Of a stretch of 64,000 nucleotides of DNA, positions 17,817-27,309 are shown piece after piece. Location: the NCBI RefSeq assembly GCF_000308435.1, contig NZ_BAFR01000034.1, positions 62,001 to 126,000 of the forward strand, written 5' to 3'. The notes under the pieces are model-generated. The model was not told the origin of the DNA. It saw only the letters and a list, made by a program, of their open reading frames with translations, and did not search any database. Origin of the DNA: Nocardia araoensis NBRC 100135 (lineage in GTDB: Bacteria > Actinomycetota > Actinomycetes > Mycobacteriales > Mycobacteriaceae). Each line of letters opens with the position of its first letter. Position 1 is the stretch's first letter. A program made the position numbers and the translations under genes.

Positions 17817-19700
17817 ATGTGCGGAATCGTGGGGTACGTCGGGTACCGAGACGCGCTCGGCGTCGTCGTTGACGCGTTGCGCCGCATGGAATATCGCGGA
17901 TACGACTCCGCGGGTGTGGCGATCCTGGACGGCGCGGGTGCGCTGGCGGTGGAGCGCAAGGCGGGCCGCCTGGCCAATCTGGAGGCCGAACTCGCCGAAG
18001 CCGGGGACGATCGCTTCACGGGCACCACGGGCATCGGGCACACCCGCTGGGCCACGCACGGCGCGCCGACCGACCGCAACGCGCACCCGCATCGGGACCA
18101 CAGCGGCAAGGTCGCCGTCGTGCACAACGGCATCATCGAGAATTTCGCACCGCTGCGTCGCGAGCTGGAGGACGCCGGGGTCGAGCTGAGCAGCGATACC
18201 GACACCGAGGTCGCGGTGCACCTGGTGGCCCGCGCGTACGCCCATGGCCCGACCGCCGGTGATTTCGCGGCCAGCGCGCTGTCCGTGCTTCGCCGCTTGG
18301 AGGGCGCGTTCACGCTGGTCTTCACGCATGCCGACCATCCGGACATGATCGTGGCGGCGCGCCGCTCCACTCCGCTGGTGGTTGGCGTCGGCAAGGGCGA
18401 GATGTTCATCGCCTCGGATGTCACGGCGTTCATCGAGCACACTCGGGAGGCGGTCGAGCTCGGTCAGGACCAGGCCGTGGTGATCACCCTGGACAGCTAC
18501 CGGGTCACCGACTTCGCCGGCGACGACGCGAGTGCGCGCACCCGCCCGTTCACGATCGACTGGGACCTGGCCGCCGCCGAGAAGGGCGGCCACGACTACT
18601 TCATGCTCAAGGAGATCGAGGAACAGCCCGCCGCGGTCGCGGACACCTTGATGGGCCATTTCAGCACCGACCACGACGGCGCGGGCCGGATCGTGCTGGA
18701 CGAGCAGCGCCTCGCCGACCAGGAACTGCGCGATTTCGACAAGGTGTTCGTCGTGGCGTGCGGCAGCGCCTATCACTCCGGCCTGCTGGCGAAGTACGCC
18801 ATCGAACACTGGACCCGGCTGCCCGTCGAAGTCGAGCTGGCCAGCGAGTTCCGCTACCGCGATCCGGTGCTGGACCGCTCCACGCTGGTGGTGGCGATTT
18901 CCCAGTCCGGCGAGACCGCCGACACGCTCGAGGCGGTGCGGCACGCGAAGGAGCAGAAGGCGCGCGTCCTCGCGATCTGCAACACCAACGGCGCACAGAT
19001 CCCCCGCGAGTCCGACGCGGTGCTCTACACCAGGGCCGGGCCGGAGATCGGCGTCGCCTCCACCAAGGCGTTCCTGGCCCAGGTGACCGCGAATTACCTG
19101 GTCGGGCTCGCCTTGGCGCAGGCGCGCGGCACCAAGTACCCGGACGAGGTGGCCCGCGAGTTCGCCGAGCTCGAGGCGATGCCGAAGCTGGTGGAACGCG
19201 TGCTGGAGACCGCACCGCAGGTGCGGGCCATCGCGCGGGAGCTGGCGCAGGTGCCGACCGTGCTGTTCCTGGGACGACACGTCGGTTACCCGGTGGCCTT
19301 GGAGGGCGCGCTCAAGCTCAAGGAGCTGGCCTACATGCACGCCGAGGGATTCGCGGCGGGTGAGCTCAAGCACGGCCCGATCGCGCTGATCGAGGACGGC
19401 CTGCCGGTGATCGTGGTGATGCCGTCGCCGAAGGGGCGTGCGGTGCTGCACTCGAAGCTGCTGAGCAACATCCGGGAGATCCAGGCTCGCGGCGCGCGCA
19501 CCATCGTGATCGCGGAGGAGGGCGACGACACGGTGCGTCCGTTCGCCGACGACCTGATCGAGATCCCGAGCGCGCCGACGCTGTTCCAGCCGCTGTTGTC
19601 GACCGTCCCGTTGCAGATCTTCGCCGCCGAGGTGGCGCAGGCGCGCGGCTACGACGTCGACAAGCCGCGCAACTTGGCCAAGTCCGTCACCGTGGAATAG
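17817..19700 (+). CDS. glmS: Glutamine-fructose-6-phosphate aminotransferase (isomerizing)
   Basis: 627 residues from ATG 17817. It makes glucosamine-6-phosphate from fructose-6-phosphate and glutamine, the entry step to UDP-GlcNAc. The start MCGIVGYVG exposes Cys2 as the glutaminase nucleophile after Met removal. HTRWATHGAP and HNGIIENF are the class II amidotransferase motifs. Two SIS sugar-isomerase domains follow (VACGSAYHSGLLAKY; SQSGETADTL; FLGRHVGYPVALEGALKLKELAYMHAEGFAAGELKHGPIALI), ending KPRNLAKSVTVE. The upstream space is only 36 bp and contains no room for a glmS ribozyme, so the leader is very short. A strong hairpin follows the stop. Confidence 0.98.
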   Translation: MCGIVGYVGYRDALGVVVDALRRMEYRGYDSAGVAILDGAGALAVERKAGRLANLEAELAEAGDDRFTGTTGIGHTRWATHGAPTDRNAHPHRDHSGKVAVVHNGIIENFAPLRRELEDAGVELSSDTDTEVAVHLVARAYAHGPTAGDFAASALSVLRRLEGAFTLVFTHADHPDMIVAARRSTPLVVGVGKGEMFIASDVTAFIEHTREAVELGQDQAVVITLDSYRVTDFAGDDASARTRPFTIDWDLAAAEKGGHDYFMLKEIEEQPAAVADTLMGHFSTDHDGAGRIVLDEQRLADQELRDFDKVFVVACGSAYHSGLLAKYAIEHWTRLPVEVELASEFRYRDPVLDRSTLVVAISQSGETADTLEAVRHAKEQKARVLAICNTNGAQIPRESDAVLYTRAGPEIGVASTKAFLAQVTANYLVGLALAQARGTKYPDEVAREFAELEAMPKLVERVLETAPQVRAIARELAQVPTVLFLGRHVGYPVALEGALKLKELAYMHAEGFAAGELKHGPIALIEDGLPVIVVMPSPKGRAVLHSKLLSNIREIQARGARTIVIAEEGDDTVRPFADDLIEIPSAPTLFQPLLSTVPLQIFAAEVAQARGYDVDKPRNLAKSVTVE

Positions 19701-19702
19701 CT

Positions 19703-19736
19703 CAGCGGCCGCGCACTCACGAGTGCGCGGCCGCTG
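19703..19736. terminator. Perfect 16-bp inverted repeat between glmS and the MFS gene
   Basis: Left arm 19703-19718 and right arm 19721-19736 are perfectly complementary over 16 bp, beginning CAGCGGCC and closing on an ACTC-AC-GAGT turn. It begins 2 bp after the glmS stop and ends about 20 bp before the stop of the convergent MFS gene. No T-run follows on either side. Its place and symmetry fit a bidirectional terminator. Confidence 0.7.
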
Positions 19737-19757
19737 CATCGCCCGGGTATCGGTCGG

Positions 19758-20945
19758 CTACGCCTGTGCGGTAGCCAGGGATCCCTCCGGGATGGTGGCC
19801 GTCGCGCGGCGCTCGAGCTGCCCGGACAGGACCGCCAGCAGCAGCGCGACCAGCACCAGGCCGACGCCGACCCAGTTGGGTGCGGTGTAGCCGTAGCCCG
19901 CGGCGATCACGACGCCACCGAGCCACGCCGATACGGCGTTGCCGAGGTTGAACGCGCCGATGTTCACCGCCGAAGCCAGGGTGGGCGCGCCCGCGGCCTG
20001 GTCGAGGACGCGCTTCTGCAGCGGTGGCACGGTCGCGAAGCCGAGCGCGCCGATCAGCACCACCGTGACGGCGGCGGCGATCTTGTCGTGCGCGGTGACG
20101 GTGAACAGCGCGAGCACGACCGCGAGCCCGCCGAGGGTGAGATACAGCATCGGCATCAGGTGACGGTCGGCGAACTTGCCGCCGATCAGATTGCCCGCGA
20201 AGAAACCGAGGCCGAAGAGCACGAGCAGCCAGGTGACCGAACTCTCCGCATAGCCGGTGACCTCGGTCATCATCGGCGCGAGATAGGTGATCGCGGCGAA
20301 GACGCCGCCGAAGCCGAGTACCGTCATCGCCATCGCCAGCAGCACCTGCGGGTTGCGGAACACCGCCAGCTCGGTGCGCAGCGCGGCGTTCGCCGCGGCA
20401 GGCTGCTCCGGAACCAGCGCCGCGACGCCGAGCAGGCCGATCAATCCGACCAGCGCGACGAACAAGAAGGTCAGCCGCCAGCCGAAGTGCTGGCCCAGCA
20501 GCGTCCCCAGCGGTACGCCCACGACGGTGGCGACGGTGAGTCCGGTGAACATGATCGCGATCGCTCCGGCGCGCCGGTCGGGGCTGACCAGGGTCCCCGC
20601 GACCACCGCGCCGATCCCGAAGAACGCGCCGTGGGCCAGCGAAGCGACGATCCGTCCGGTCAGCATCAGCGCGAAGGTCGGCGCCACGGCGGACAGGATG
20701 TTGCCGAAGACGAGCAGCGTCAGCATGCCGAGCAGCATGCGCTTGCGCGACACCCGGGTGCCCAGCCCGGTCATCAGCGGCGCACCCGCCACGACACCGA
20801 GCGCGTAACCGGTGACCAGCAGGCCCGCGGTGGGGATGGACACCGAGTAACTGCTCGCGATGTCGGGTAGCAGGCCGACGACGACGAATTCCGTCGTCCC
20901 GATTCCGAATGCCCCGAGGGTCAGGGCGAGGAGTGCGAGGGGCAT
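19758..20945 (-). CDS. MFS drug efflux transporter, DHA1 family
   Basis: 395 residues from ATG 20945; TGGAGG stands 7 bp upstream, which favours this start over one 7 codons earlier. Twelve hydrophobic helices are evident. The opening LALTLGAFGIGTTEFVVVGLLPDIA is the signature of the AraJ/YdhP/Cmx-like DHA1 group, and motif A-like GTRVSRKRMLLG follows helix 2. Members export small drugs or sugars in exchange for protons; the substrate here cannot be told. It is divergent from a MarR regulator that probably controls it through the repeat at 21005-21025, an arrangement typical of inducible efflux pumps. Confidence 0.9.
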   Translation of the reverse strand: MPLALLALTLGAFGIGTTEFVVVGLLPDIASSYSVSIPTAGLLVTGYALGVVAGAPLMTGLGTRVSRKRMLLGMLTLLVFGNILSAVAPTFALMLTGRIVASLAHGAFFGIGAVVAGTLVSPDRRAGAIAIMFTGLTVATVVGVPLGTLLGQHFGWRLTFLFVALVGLIGLLGVAALVPEQPAAANAALRTELAVFRNPQVLLAMAMTVLGFGGVFAAITYLAPMMTEVTGYAESSVTWLLVLFGLGFFAGNLIGGKFADRHLMPMLYLTLGGLAVVLALFTVTAHDKIAAAVTVVLIGALGFATVPPLQKRVLDQAAGAPTLASAVNIGAFNLGNAVSAWLGGVVIAAGYGYTAPNWVGVGLVLVALLLAVLSGQLERRATATIPEGSLATAQA

Positions 20946-21004
20946 GAGTGAGCCTCCACATGACATTGCTTCAAACCATTACAGGCGGTAACAATAATTG
21001 CAGA

Positions 21005-21025
21005 CGCGCTTTAATTGCAAGCGCG
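21005..21025. promoter_or_regulatory. Candidate MarR operator between MFS and marR genes
   Basis: Perfect 7-bp arms CGCGCTT (21005-21011) and AAGCGCG (21019-21025) flank TAATTGC. The core TTAATTGCAA echoes a second TAATTGCA-like copy immediately left (ATAATTGCA around 20994). It lies in the 139-bp divergent intergenic region, the usual site for autoregulation by a MarR dimer. Assignment is by position and symmetry only. Confidence 0.45.
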
Positions 21026-21084
21026 GGCTATTGTGATCCCTGGCTATCCTGGAAGGCACGACCCCCGATGCCGAAGGAACGCCG

Positions 21085-21567
21085 ATGACCGCGGATGCCG
21101 CCCTGACCGGCCTCGCCGATGGTTGGTACGCACTCTCGCTGCTGCACGACCGGATCGAGGCGCACATCGAACGGGCCCTGCAATCCGGCCACGATCTGAG
21201 CGTTCGCGAGTACTCCCTGCTGGTCGTCCTGAGCCGCCAGCACGACGGGCCGGGCGGGCACCTGCGGATGAACCAGGTGGCCGAGGCCGTGGTGCTGAGC
21301 CAGAGCGCGACCACCCGACTGGTCTCCAGGCTGGAAGATCGCGGCTTGCTCCAGCGCTACCTCTGCCCCGACGACCGTCGCGGTATCTACACCGATGTCA
21401 CTCCGGCGGGTCTCGACCTGCTCGAACAGGCTCGTCCGACCCACGACGCCGCCCTCGCCGGCGCACTCGGACAAGCGGCCGCCAATCCCGAACTCGCTCC
21501 GCTCGTGGCCGCGGTCGAGGCGCTGAACACCCATGGCGCCCGGCCTCGCGACTACCGTCCGGTGTGA
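21085..21567 (+). CDS. MarR family transcriptional regulator
   Basis: 160 residues from ATG 21085. The winged helix-turn-helix is clear: LSVREYSLLVVLSRQ, LRMNQVAEAVVLSQSATTRLVSRLEDRGLLQRYLCPDDRRGIYTDVTPAGLDLLEQA. MarR proteins bind short palindromes as dimers and release on binding phenolic or drug ligands. The divergent MFS exporter is its likely target and the inverted repeat at 21005-21025 its likely operator. N-terminal and C-terminal helices for dimerisation are present, so the gene looks intact. Confidence 0.93.
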   Translation: MTADAALTGLADGWYALSLLHDRIEAHIERALQSGHDLSVREYSLLVVLSRQHDGPGGHLRMNQVAEAVVLSQSATTRLVSRLEDRGLLQRYLCPDDRRGIYTDVTPAGLDLLEQARPTHDAALAGALGQAAANPELAPLVAAVEALNTHGARPRDYRPV

Positions 21568-21598
21568 GCGCGAGACGGGTCGGCAGATGCGGATCGGC

Positions 21599-22024
21599 CT
21601 ACTTCACGGTGACCGAGCCGCGCATGTCCGGGTGCAGAGAGCAGAGATAGCGGTAGGTGCCCGGTGTGGTGAAGGTATAGCTCCACGAGCCTTTGTCGAA
21701 GATCGGGCTGTTGATCCCCATGGCCTTGTCGCCGATGCCCTGCACGGTGTGCGGGACCTTGTCGTCGAATTTCCAGGTGACCGTGTCGCCGACCTCGACG
21801 GTGACCTCGGCGGGGGAGAATTTCATGTCGTGCACCACGACGGTGGCGGCGGCGGGCTCGCGGTCACCGGTCTGCTGAGCGGTGGAGGTCGGCCCGGCCG
21901 GTTTCCGCGTCGTGGTGGCGGCCGGACCGGATTCGTCACCGCCGCAACCGGACAGCAGCAGCGCGCAGGCCAGGGCGACTCCCGTGACGACGCGGACGAT
22001 CCCGATGCGGCGGACGCTTGGCAT
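21599..22024 (-). CDS. Cupredoxin-domain lipoprotein
   Basis: 141 residues from ATG 22024. The signal peptide ends LLLSGCGG with lipobox LSGC. A Thr/Pro-rich spacer is followed by a blue-copper domain: VVVHDMKFSPAEVTVEVGDTVTWKFDDKVPHTV, then TFTTPGTYRYLCSLHPDMRGSVTV. The type 1 copper ligands are all visible: His in PHTV, and Cys, His and Met in CSLHPDM. It is thus a membrane-anchored copper protein of plastocyanin/amicyanin type, likely in electron transfer or copper handling at the outer face. No copper transporter is nearby. It is divergent from nnr with 42 bp between starts. Confidence 0.93.
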   Translation of the reverse strand: MPSVRRIGIVRVVTGVALACALLLSGCGGDESGPAATTTRKPAGPTSTAQQTGDREPAAATVVVHDMKFSPAEVTVEVGDTVTWKFDDKVPHTVQGIGDKAMGINSPIFDKGSWSYTFTTPGTYRYLCSLHPDMRGSVTVK

Positions 22025-22066
22025 GATGGCCAAGCGTAGTAGGCCACACCGACGGAGGGAGCGGCG

Positions 22067-23512
22067 ATGTCCACGCAGCGGGGCTATTTCACCGTAGACG
22101 AGGTGCGCGCGGCGGAGGCCGAACTGTTCACCCGGGTGCCGGACGGCGTGCCCATGCGGCGGGCGGCGCACGGTTTGGCCACCGTGGTGGCGGGCGAACT
22201 GCGGGAGCGTACCGGCGGTGTCGCGGGGCGGGCGGTGACCCTGCTGATCGGTTCCGGGGACAACGGCGGCGACGCGCTCTGGGCCGGAGCGCAGTTGCGC
22301 CGCCGCGGTGTCGCGGTCACCGCGGTACTGCTCAACCCGGAGCGGGCGCACGCCGAAGGCCTCGCCGCGCTGCGCGGGGCGGGCGGTCGAGTCGCCGACG
22401 ACGCGGGCAGGCCGGACCTGGTGATCGACGGCATCGTCGGCATATCCGGTCGTGGGCCGCTGCGGCCGCGGGCCGCGGAAATCGTCGCGGCCCTCGAAAC
22501 TCCGATCGTCGCGGCCGACCTGCCCAGCGGCGTCGATCCGGGTACCGGCGCGATCGAGGGCCCGGCCGTGCGCGCGGACGTCACGGTCGCGTTCGGCGCG
22601 TACAAGCCGGTGCACGCCCTCGCCGCGCCGCAATGCGGCCGAATCGAACTGGTGCCCATCGGTTTACGTCTTCCTGAGGCGGGTCTCGTCGCGCTGGAGC
22701 CTGCGGCCATCGGCGCCGCGTGGCCGGTTCCCGGCCCGGCCGACGACAAATACACGCAGGGTGTGACGGGCGTATGCGCCGGTAGCGCAACGTATCCGGG
22801 CGCGGCGGTGCTGTGCGCGGGTGCCGCAGTGGCCGCGACGTCGGGCATGGTGCGGTATGCCGGGACCGCGGCCGCCGAGGTGCTGAACCACTTTCCCGAA
22901 GTGATCGCCACTCGGGAGATCGCCGCGGCCGGTCGGGTCCAGTCCTGGGTCTTCGGGCCCGGCGCGGGCACCGATTCCGCCGCAAGGGAACGCCTGCGCG
23001 AGATCCTGGCCACCGACCTCCCGGTGGTCATCGACGCCGACGGCCTGACCTTGCTGGCCGCGGAGCCGGACTTGGTGCGCGGTCGTGCGGCGCCGACCGT
23101 CCTGACTCCGCACGCGGGCGAGTTCGCCCGGCTCACCGGCCACGAGGTCGGTCCGGACCGGGTGGCCGCGGTTCGCGACTTCGCGGCTTCCTGGCAGGTC
23201 ACGGTGCTGCTGAAGGGCCGAGCCACGCTTGTCGCCGCCCCCGGCCGTCCCGTGCTGGTCAACGAGGCGGGCGGTTCCTGGGCGGCGACCGCGGGCGCGG
23301 GCGACGTACTGTCGGGCATCATCGGAACCTTGCTCGCGGCGGGGCGCGAACCCGCGTGGTCGGCCGCGGCGGCCGCGCGGGTGCACGCACTGGCCGCGAA
23401 CCTCGCCGCTCATGACGGCGCTTCCGCGGGAACGCCCATCTCGGCAAGCGTCCTTGCAGCTCACGTCCGCCCCGCGATCGGCGTCCTACGCGGCCTCGCC
23501 CATCCCTTCTGA
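22067..23512 (+). CDS. nnr: Bifunctional NAD(P)H-hydrate epimerase / ADP-dependent dehydratase
   Basis: 481 residues from ATG 22067. The N-terminal half is the YjeF_N epimerase (GSGDNGGDALWAG, DLVIDGIVGISGRGPLR, ADLPSGVDPGTG). The C-terminal half is the ribokinase-like dehydratase (VTGVCAGSATYPGAAVL, FGPGAGTD, VIDADGL, LTPHAGEFARL, AATAGAGDVLSGIIGTLLAAG). Together they repair NADHX and NADPHX, the damaged hydrated cofactors. The fused form is standard in bacteria and this is the position of Rv3433c. About 390 bp follow before the alr start. Confidence 0.96.
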   Translation: MSTQRGYFTVDEVRAAEAELFTRVPDGVPMRRAAHGLATVVAGELRERTGGVAGRAVTLLIGSGDNGGDALWAGAQLRRRGVAVTAVLLNPERAHAEGLAALRGAGGRVADDAGRPDLVIDGIVGISGRGPLRPRAAEIVAALETPIVAADLPSGVDPGTGAIEGPAVRADVTVAFGAYKPVHALAAPQCGRIELVPIGLRLPEAGLVALEPAAIGAAWPVPGPADDKYTQGVTGVCAGSATYPGAAVLCAGAAVAATSGMVRYAGTAAAEVLNHFPEVIATREIAAAGRVQSWVFGPGAGTDSAARERLREILATDLPVVIDADGLTLLAAEPDLVRGRAAPTVLTPHAGEFARLTGHEVGPDRVAAVRDFAASWQVTVLLKGRATLVAAPGRPVLVNEAGGSWAATAGAGDVLSGIIGTLLAAGREPAWSAAAAARVHALAANLAAHDGASAGTPISASVLAAHVRPAIGVLRGLAHPF

Positions 23513-23903
23513 CCGGTTCGCTCGTCGGCGATGGAACCGGTGCCAGCCGGAAAGCCGCACCGGCACGGGCGCGACTCGATCCGAAGGTGCCGAAAGTCAC
23601 CTGCCGGTTTCCGGCGAGCGAGCCGGCCGGCGCGCTCAGAGCCGTGCGTCACCTACGTCGGCGCAATCGATGCTGGTCGTGGCGCTCGACACACAGGCAA
23701 GGGCGCCACGCAAACCGGTTGGAAGCAGAACCGAGCGCGCCAATAGACTCGACCGGAATCAACGCGACGACTGATCTCGAGAGCACATGGGTAACTCGCC
23801 GGGCACGTCCACCATCCAGACGGCATCGAACGCAGGACCTGAACGCGAATCTCGCGCGCCCGACTGGTACGGCCCGAATACGCGGAGAGGCGGCACAGCG
23901 CAA
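23513..23903. other. Spacer between nnr and alr without a supported gene
   Basis: Nothing here has convincing coding character apart from the possible 39-codon N-terminal extension of alr from an ATG at 23787, which begins [15 protein letters not shown] and looks unstructured. The stretch should contain the promoter for the alr-tsaD operon. I see no strong inverted repeat. Confidence 0.5.
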
Positions 23904-25007
23904 GTGGAAACGGTCATCGACCTGGACGCCATCGCCCACAACGTGCGGATCCTGCGGGAACACGCGGGCGACGCCGCGGTGATGGCGGTGGTGAAGGCCG
24001 ACGGCTACAACCACGGCGCGGTCGAGGTGGGCCGGGCCGCCCTGGCGGCGGGCGCGGCGGAACTGGGCGTCACGACGGTGGGCGAGGCCGTGCAGTTGCG
24101 TGCGGCCGGGATCACCGCGCCCATCCTGTGCTGGTTGCACAGCACGGACACCGACTTCGCGGCCGCGGTGGCCGCCGACGTCGAGATCGGCGTCTCCTCG
24201 GCGGCTCACCTGCGAGCGGTCGAGGCCGCGGCGCGCGACCTCGGCCGTTCGGCGACGGTCACCCTGAAGGTGGACACCGGCCTGAACCGCAACGGCGTGT
24301 CGCCGGTCGAATACCCGGAGGTCCTGACGGCGCTGCGCGCTCTGGTCGACGAGGGTGTGGTGCGGTTCCGCGCGATCTTCTCCCACCTGGCGCACGCCGA
24401 CGAACCCGAGCACGCCAACAACGACGCGCAACGCGCCCGGTTCCTGGACGCCATCGCCACGGCCAAGGAGCACGGCTTGGAGCCGGAACTGGTGCACATC
24501 GCCAACTCCGCCGCCACCCTGGCCCGCCCGGACCTGGCCTTCGACCTGGTCCGGCCGGGCATCGCCATGTACGGCCTGTCCCCGATACCGGACGACGATT
24601 TCGGCCTGCGGCCCGCGATGACGTTCCAGGCCCGCGTCGCGCTGGTCAAACGGGTGGCCGCGGGCGAAGGCGTTTCCTACGGGCACCAGTGGATCGCGCC
24701 GCACGACACCACCGTCGCACTGATCCCCGCCGGTTACGCCGACGGCGTGTTCCGGCCCTTGAGTGGACGATTCGGCGTCTGGCTCGGCGGTGCGTTGCGC
24801 AAGAACGTGGGGCGGGTGTGCATGGATCAGTTCGTCGTCGACCTCGGTGACAACGCGGCGGGCGTCCAGGAAGGCGACACCGCGATTCTCTTCGGTGCGC
24901 GACCGCACGCTCAGGAGTGGGCGGACCTGCTCGACACCATCCACTACGAAGTGGTGTGTGCGCCGCGCGGCCGGGTCACCCGGCGCTATGTCGGTGGCGC
25001 GCGATGA
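23904..25007 (+). CDS. alr: Alanine racemase
   Basis: 367 residues from GTG 23904, where family similarity begins ([22 protein letters not shown]). An ATG at 23787 would add 39 low-complexity residues; neither start has a strong ribosome site. It interconverts L- and D-alanine for peptidoglycan. The PLP lysine is in [11 protein letters not shown] (Lys31 by this start). The second catalytic base is the tyrosine of GVSYGHQW (near residue 259). [26 protein letters not shown] and [16 protein letters not shown] complete the domains. It opens a run of overlapping genes (ATGA junction with the next). Confidence 0.95.
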   Translation: METVIDLDAIAHNVRILREHAGDAAVMAVVKADGYNHGAVEVGRAALAAGAAELGVTTVGEAVQLRAAGITAPILCWLHSTDTDFAAAVAADVEIGVSSAAHLRAVEAAARDLGRSATVTLKVDTGLNRNGVSPVEYPEVLTALRALVDEGVVRFRAIFSHLAHADEPEHANNDAQRARFLDAIATAKEHGLEPELVHIANSAATLARPDLAFDLVRPGIAMYGLSPIPDDDFGLRPAMTFQARVALVKRVAAGEGVSYGHQWIAPHDTTVALIPAGYADGVFRPLSGRFGVWLGGALRKNVGRVCMDQFVVDLGDNAAGVQEGDTAILFGARPHAQEWADLLDTIHYEVVCAPRGRVTRRYVGGAR

Positions 25008-26092
25008 GCCGCTTCCGGGTGACCCCGCTGCGCGGCGGGCTGGCCACGGTGGGTTTCGTCGGTGCGCTGGCGGGCGCCCACGCCCTGCGCCGCGCGGGTG
25101 CGCGGGTGCTGTGGCCCGCCCGGGGCGACGACTACCGCGACGAGAATTTCGCACTCATCGATGCCGACCGCGCGGGGACGGTGCTCGCCGACGACGGTGT
25201 GCCCCTCGCCACACGGACCTGCGGCCCCGACGACGCGCCGGTGACGGTGATCTTCGTGCACGGCTTCTGCAACACCATGGCGTCGTTCCACTTTCAGCGT
25301 CGTGACCTGGAAAAGCGCTACGGCGCACGGGTTCGCATGGTGTTCTTCGATCTGCGCGGGCACGGCCGCTCCGGCGTGCCGAGCGCGGCGGGCTGCACCG
25401 TCGCCCAGCTCGGCAGCGACCTCGCCGCCGTGCTGAACGCCACCGCTGCGGCCGGGCCGGTGGTGCTGGTAGGGCATTCGCTGGGCGGGATGGCGATCCT
25501 GGCCGCTGCCGCGCGATTCCCGGAATTGTTCGCGGCCAGGGTGATCGGGATCGCACTCCTTTCGACCGCGGCCGCCGGGGTCACCGCGGCGGGTATCGGG
25601 CAGTTGCTGCGCCATCCCGCGATCGACGGCTTCCGGCTGGCGGTGTACACCGCGCCCGCACTGGTCCAGGCGGGCCGAGTCACCGCTCGCCATGTGATCA
25701 CGCCGATCCTGCACGTCAGCTCGTTCCACGGACCGGTGAGCCCGACCCTCTCGCGCTTCACGACGCTGATGATCGACCAGACGCCGGTGGAGACCATCGT
25801 GAAGTTCCTCCAGGCCATCGAGTTGCACGACGAGTCGGCGTCGTTACCAGCGCTGACAGGCACGCCGGTGCTGGTGCTCAGCGGCGGGCACGATCTGGTG
25901 ATCCCGTTCCGCAACTCGCGTGCGCTGGCCGCCGCCCTGCCGGGCAGCGAGCTCATCCGGCTGGAAGGCGCGGCGCACATGCCGCACCTGCAGTACCCGG
26001 ACATAGTCAACGCCGCACTGGATCGCTTGCTGGTGCGTGCCGGCGCGATCGACCCGGCGCCGGGAGAGGCATCGGAGGTGACCCGTGGCTGA
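25004..26092 (+). CDS. Alpha/beta hydrolase between alr and tsaE
   Basis: 362 residues from ATG 25004, overlapping the alr stop by 4 bp. An N-terminal hydrophobic segment ([18 protein letters not shown]) may anchor it. The catalytic core reads [13 protein letters not shown] (oxyanion), [27 protein letters not shown] with the nucleophile serine, [13 protein letters not shown] (acid) and [11 protein letters not shown] (His). All triad residues are in place. The substrate is unknown; the gene also stands at this place in several mycobacteria and relatives. Tight coupling with alr and tsaE implies cotranscription but not a shared pathway. Confidence 0.9.
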   Translation: MSRFRVTPLRGGLATVGFVGALAGAHALRRAGARVLWPARGDDYRDENFALIDADRAGTVLADDGVPLATRTCGPDDAPVTVIFVHGFCNTMASFHFQRRDLEKRYGARVRMVFFDLRGHGRSGVPSAAGCTVAQLGSDLAAVLNATAAAGPVVLVGHSLGGMAILAAAARFPELFAARVIGIALLSTAAAGVTAAGIGQLLRHPAIDGFRLAVYTAPALVQAGRVTARHVITPILHVSSFHGPVSPTLSRFTTLMIDQTPVETIVKFLQAIELHDESASLPALTGTPVLVLSGGHDLVIPFRNSRALAAALPGSELIRLEGAAHMPHLQYPDIVNAALDRLLVRAGAIDPAPGEASEVTRG

Positions 26093-26537
26093 TCCGCGGC
26101 ATCGGGTGCTGCCCACCGTCGCCGACACCGAGGCGCTGGGCCGGGAACTGGCCACCGATCTGCGCGCCGGGGACCTGGTGGTGCTGGACGGTCCGCTCGG
26201 CGCGGGCAAGACCGCGCTCACCCGCGGCATCGCCGAAGGCCTCGGCGTGCAGGGTCGGGTCAGCTCGCCGACGTTCATCATCGCCCGCCAGCACCGCGCG
26301 GGGCGGCGTGCCGGCGGCCCGTCGGTGCCCATGGTGCACGTGGACGCCTACCGGCTCAGCGGCGATCTGGACGAGCTGGACGCGCTGGACCTGGACACCG
26401 ATCTGCATCAGGCGGTGGTCGTGGTGGAGTGGGGCCGCGGCGTGGTGGAGCACCTCGCGGAGCGCCACCTGCGCGTAGTGCTGTCGCGGGCGCCGGACTC
26501 CGATGTGCGCACCGCCAGCTGGGAATGGGTGAATTAG
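26085..26537 (+). CDS. tsaE: tRNA t6A threonylcarbamoyladenosine ATPase TsaE
   Basis: 150 residues from GTG 26085, overlapping the preceding gene by 8 bp. The P-loop is LDGPLGAGKTALTRGIAEGLG, followed by VSSPTFIIARQH and the conserved HVDAYRL and VVVEWG motifs. TsaE is the ATPase that recharges the TsaB-TsaD complex during synthesis of t6A at position 37 of ANN-decoding tRNAs. Its partners tsaB and tsaD follow, so the complex is encoded in one operon. Length is normal for the family. Confidence 0.96.
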   Translation: MADPRHRVLPTVADTEALGRELATDLRAGDLVVLDGPLGAGKTALTRGIAEGLGVQGRVSSPTFIIARQHRAGRRAGGPSVPMVHVDAYRLSGDLDELDALDLDTDLHQAVVVVEWGRGVVEHLAERHLRVVLSRAPDSDVRTASWEWVN

Positions 26538-26592
26538 CTACCAGGTAGCTCTGCGTCGGCGCCCGCTACCACCCGGTATCGTTGGCCCAATC

Positions 26593-27309
26593 ATGCTTGT
26601 ACTAGCCGTCGACACCGCGACACCCGCCGTCACCGCGGGACTGGTGGACTTGGAGCAGGGCGCAGGCGCGGCGAATCCGGTCCTGGTGCGCACCGTCGCC
26701 TCCCGGGTGCGGGTCGACCCCCGGGCCCATGCCGAGGTACTCACCCCGCAGATCCTCGAATGCCTCACCGAGGCAGGTCGTTCCAGAACCGACATCGACG
26801 CGATCGTGGTCGGTGTCGGTCCTGGCCCGTTCACCGGCCTGCGCGTCGGCATGGCCACCGCGGCCGCGTTCGGTGACGCGCTCGGCATCCCGGTGTACGG
26901 CGTGTGCAGCCTCGACGCGATCGCCGCCGACGCGGCCGCCGACCCCGCGGTGCCGCCCCCGGTCGAGCTCCCGCCCGAGGCCGAACTGCTCGTCGTGACC
27001 GACGCCCGGCGGCGCGAAGTGTATTGGGCGCGGTACCGGGAGGGCGCGCGCGTGGCTGGACCCGAGGTATGCAAGCCTTCGGATTTGGACACGGCCGAGG
27101 CCACGGCGATCGCCGGATCCGCCTCGCACGTCGACTACTTCGATCTCCCCGTGCTTCCCGCCGAGACGCCGTCGCCCGCCGGACTGGTGCGCGTCGCGGC
27201 TGCCGAGCTGCTGTCTGGCAGTGTGCCGGAACCGTTGGTTCCGCTGTACCTGCGCAGGCCGGACGCGGTCGAGAACGCCTACCGCCGACTCGACCGGACG
27301 GGTGCGTGA
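26593..27309 (+). CDS. tsaB: tRNA t6A biosynthesis protein TsaB
   Basis: 238 residues from ATG 26593. It is a catalytically inactive relative of TsaD with an ASKHA fold: LAVDTATPAVTAGL, a PRAHAEVLTPQI segment, IDAIVVGVGPGPFTGLRVGMATAAAFGDALGIPVYGVCSLDAIA. TsaB dimerises with TsaD and is needed for t6A formation. It overlaps rimI by 4 bp. Spacing from tsaE is 55 bp, which contains an inverted element around CTACCAGGTAGC that may be incidental. Confidence 0.95.
   Translation: MLVLAVDTATPAVTAGLVDLEQGAGAANPVLVRTVASRVRVDPRAHAEVLTPQILECLTEAGRSRTDIDAIVVGVGPGPFTGLRVGMATAAAFGDALGIPVYGVCSLDAIAADAAADPAVPPPVELPPEAELLVVTDARRREVYWARYREGARVAGPEVCKPSDLDTAEATAIAGSASHVDYFDLPVLPAETPSPAGLVRVAAAELLSGSVPEPLVPLYLRRPDAVENAYRRLDRTGA

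Noticed and set aside
26538..26592. CTACCAGGTAGC palindrome between tsaE and tsaB as an operator
   Set aside because: Short, inside a coupled operon, and without a second copy or a known binding protein.
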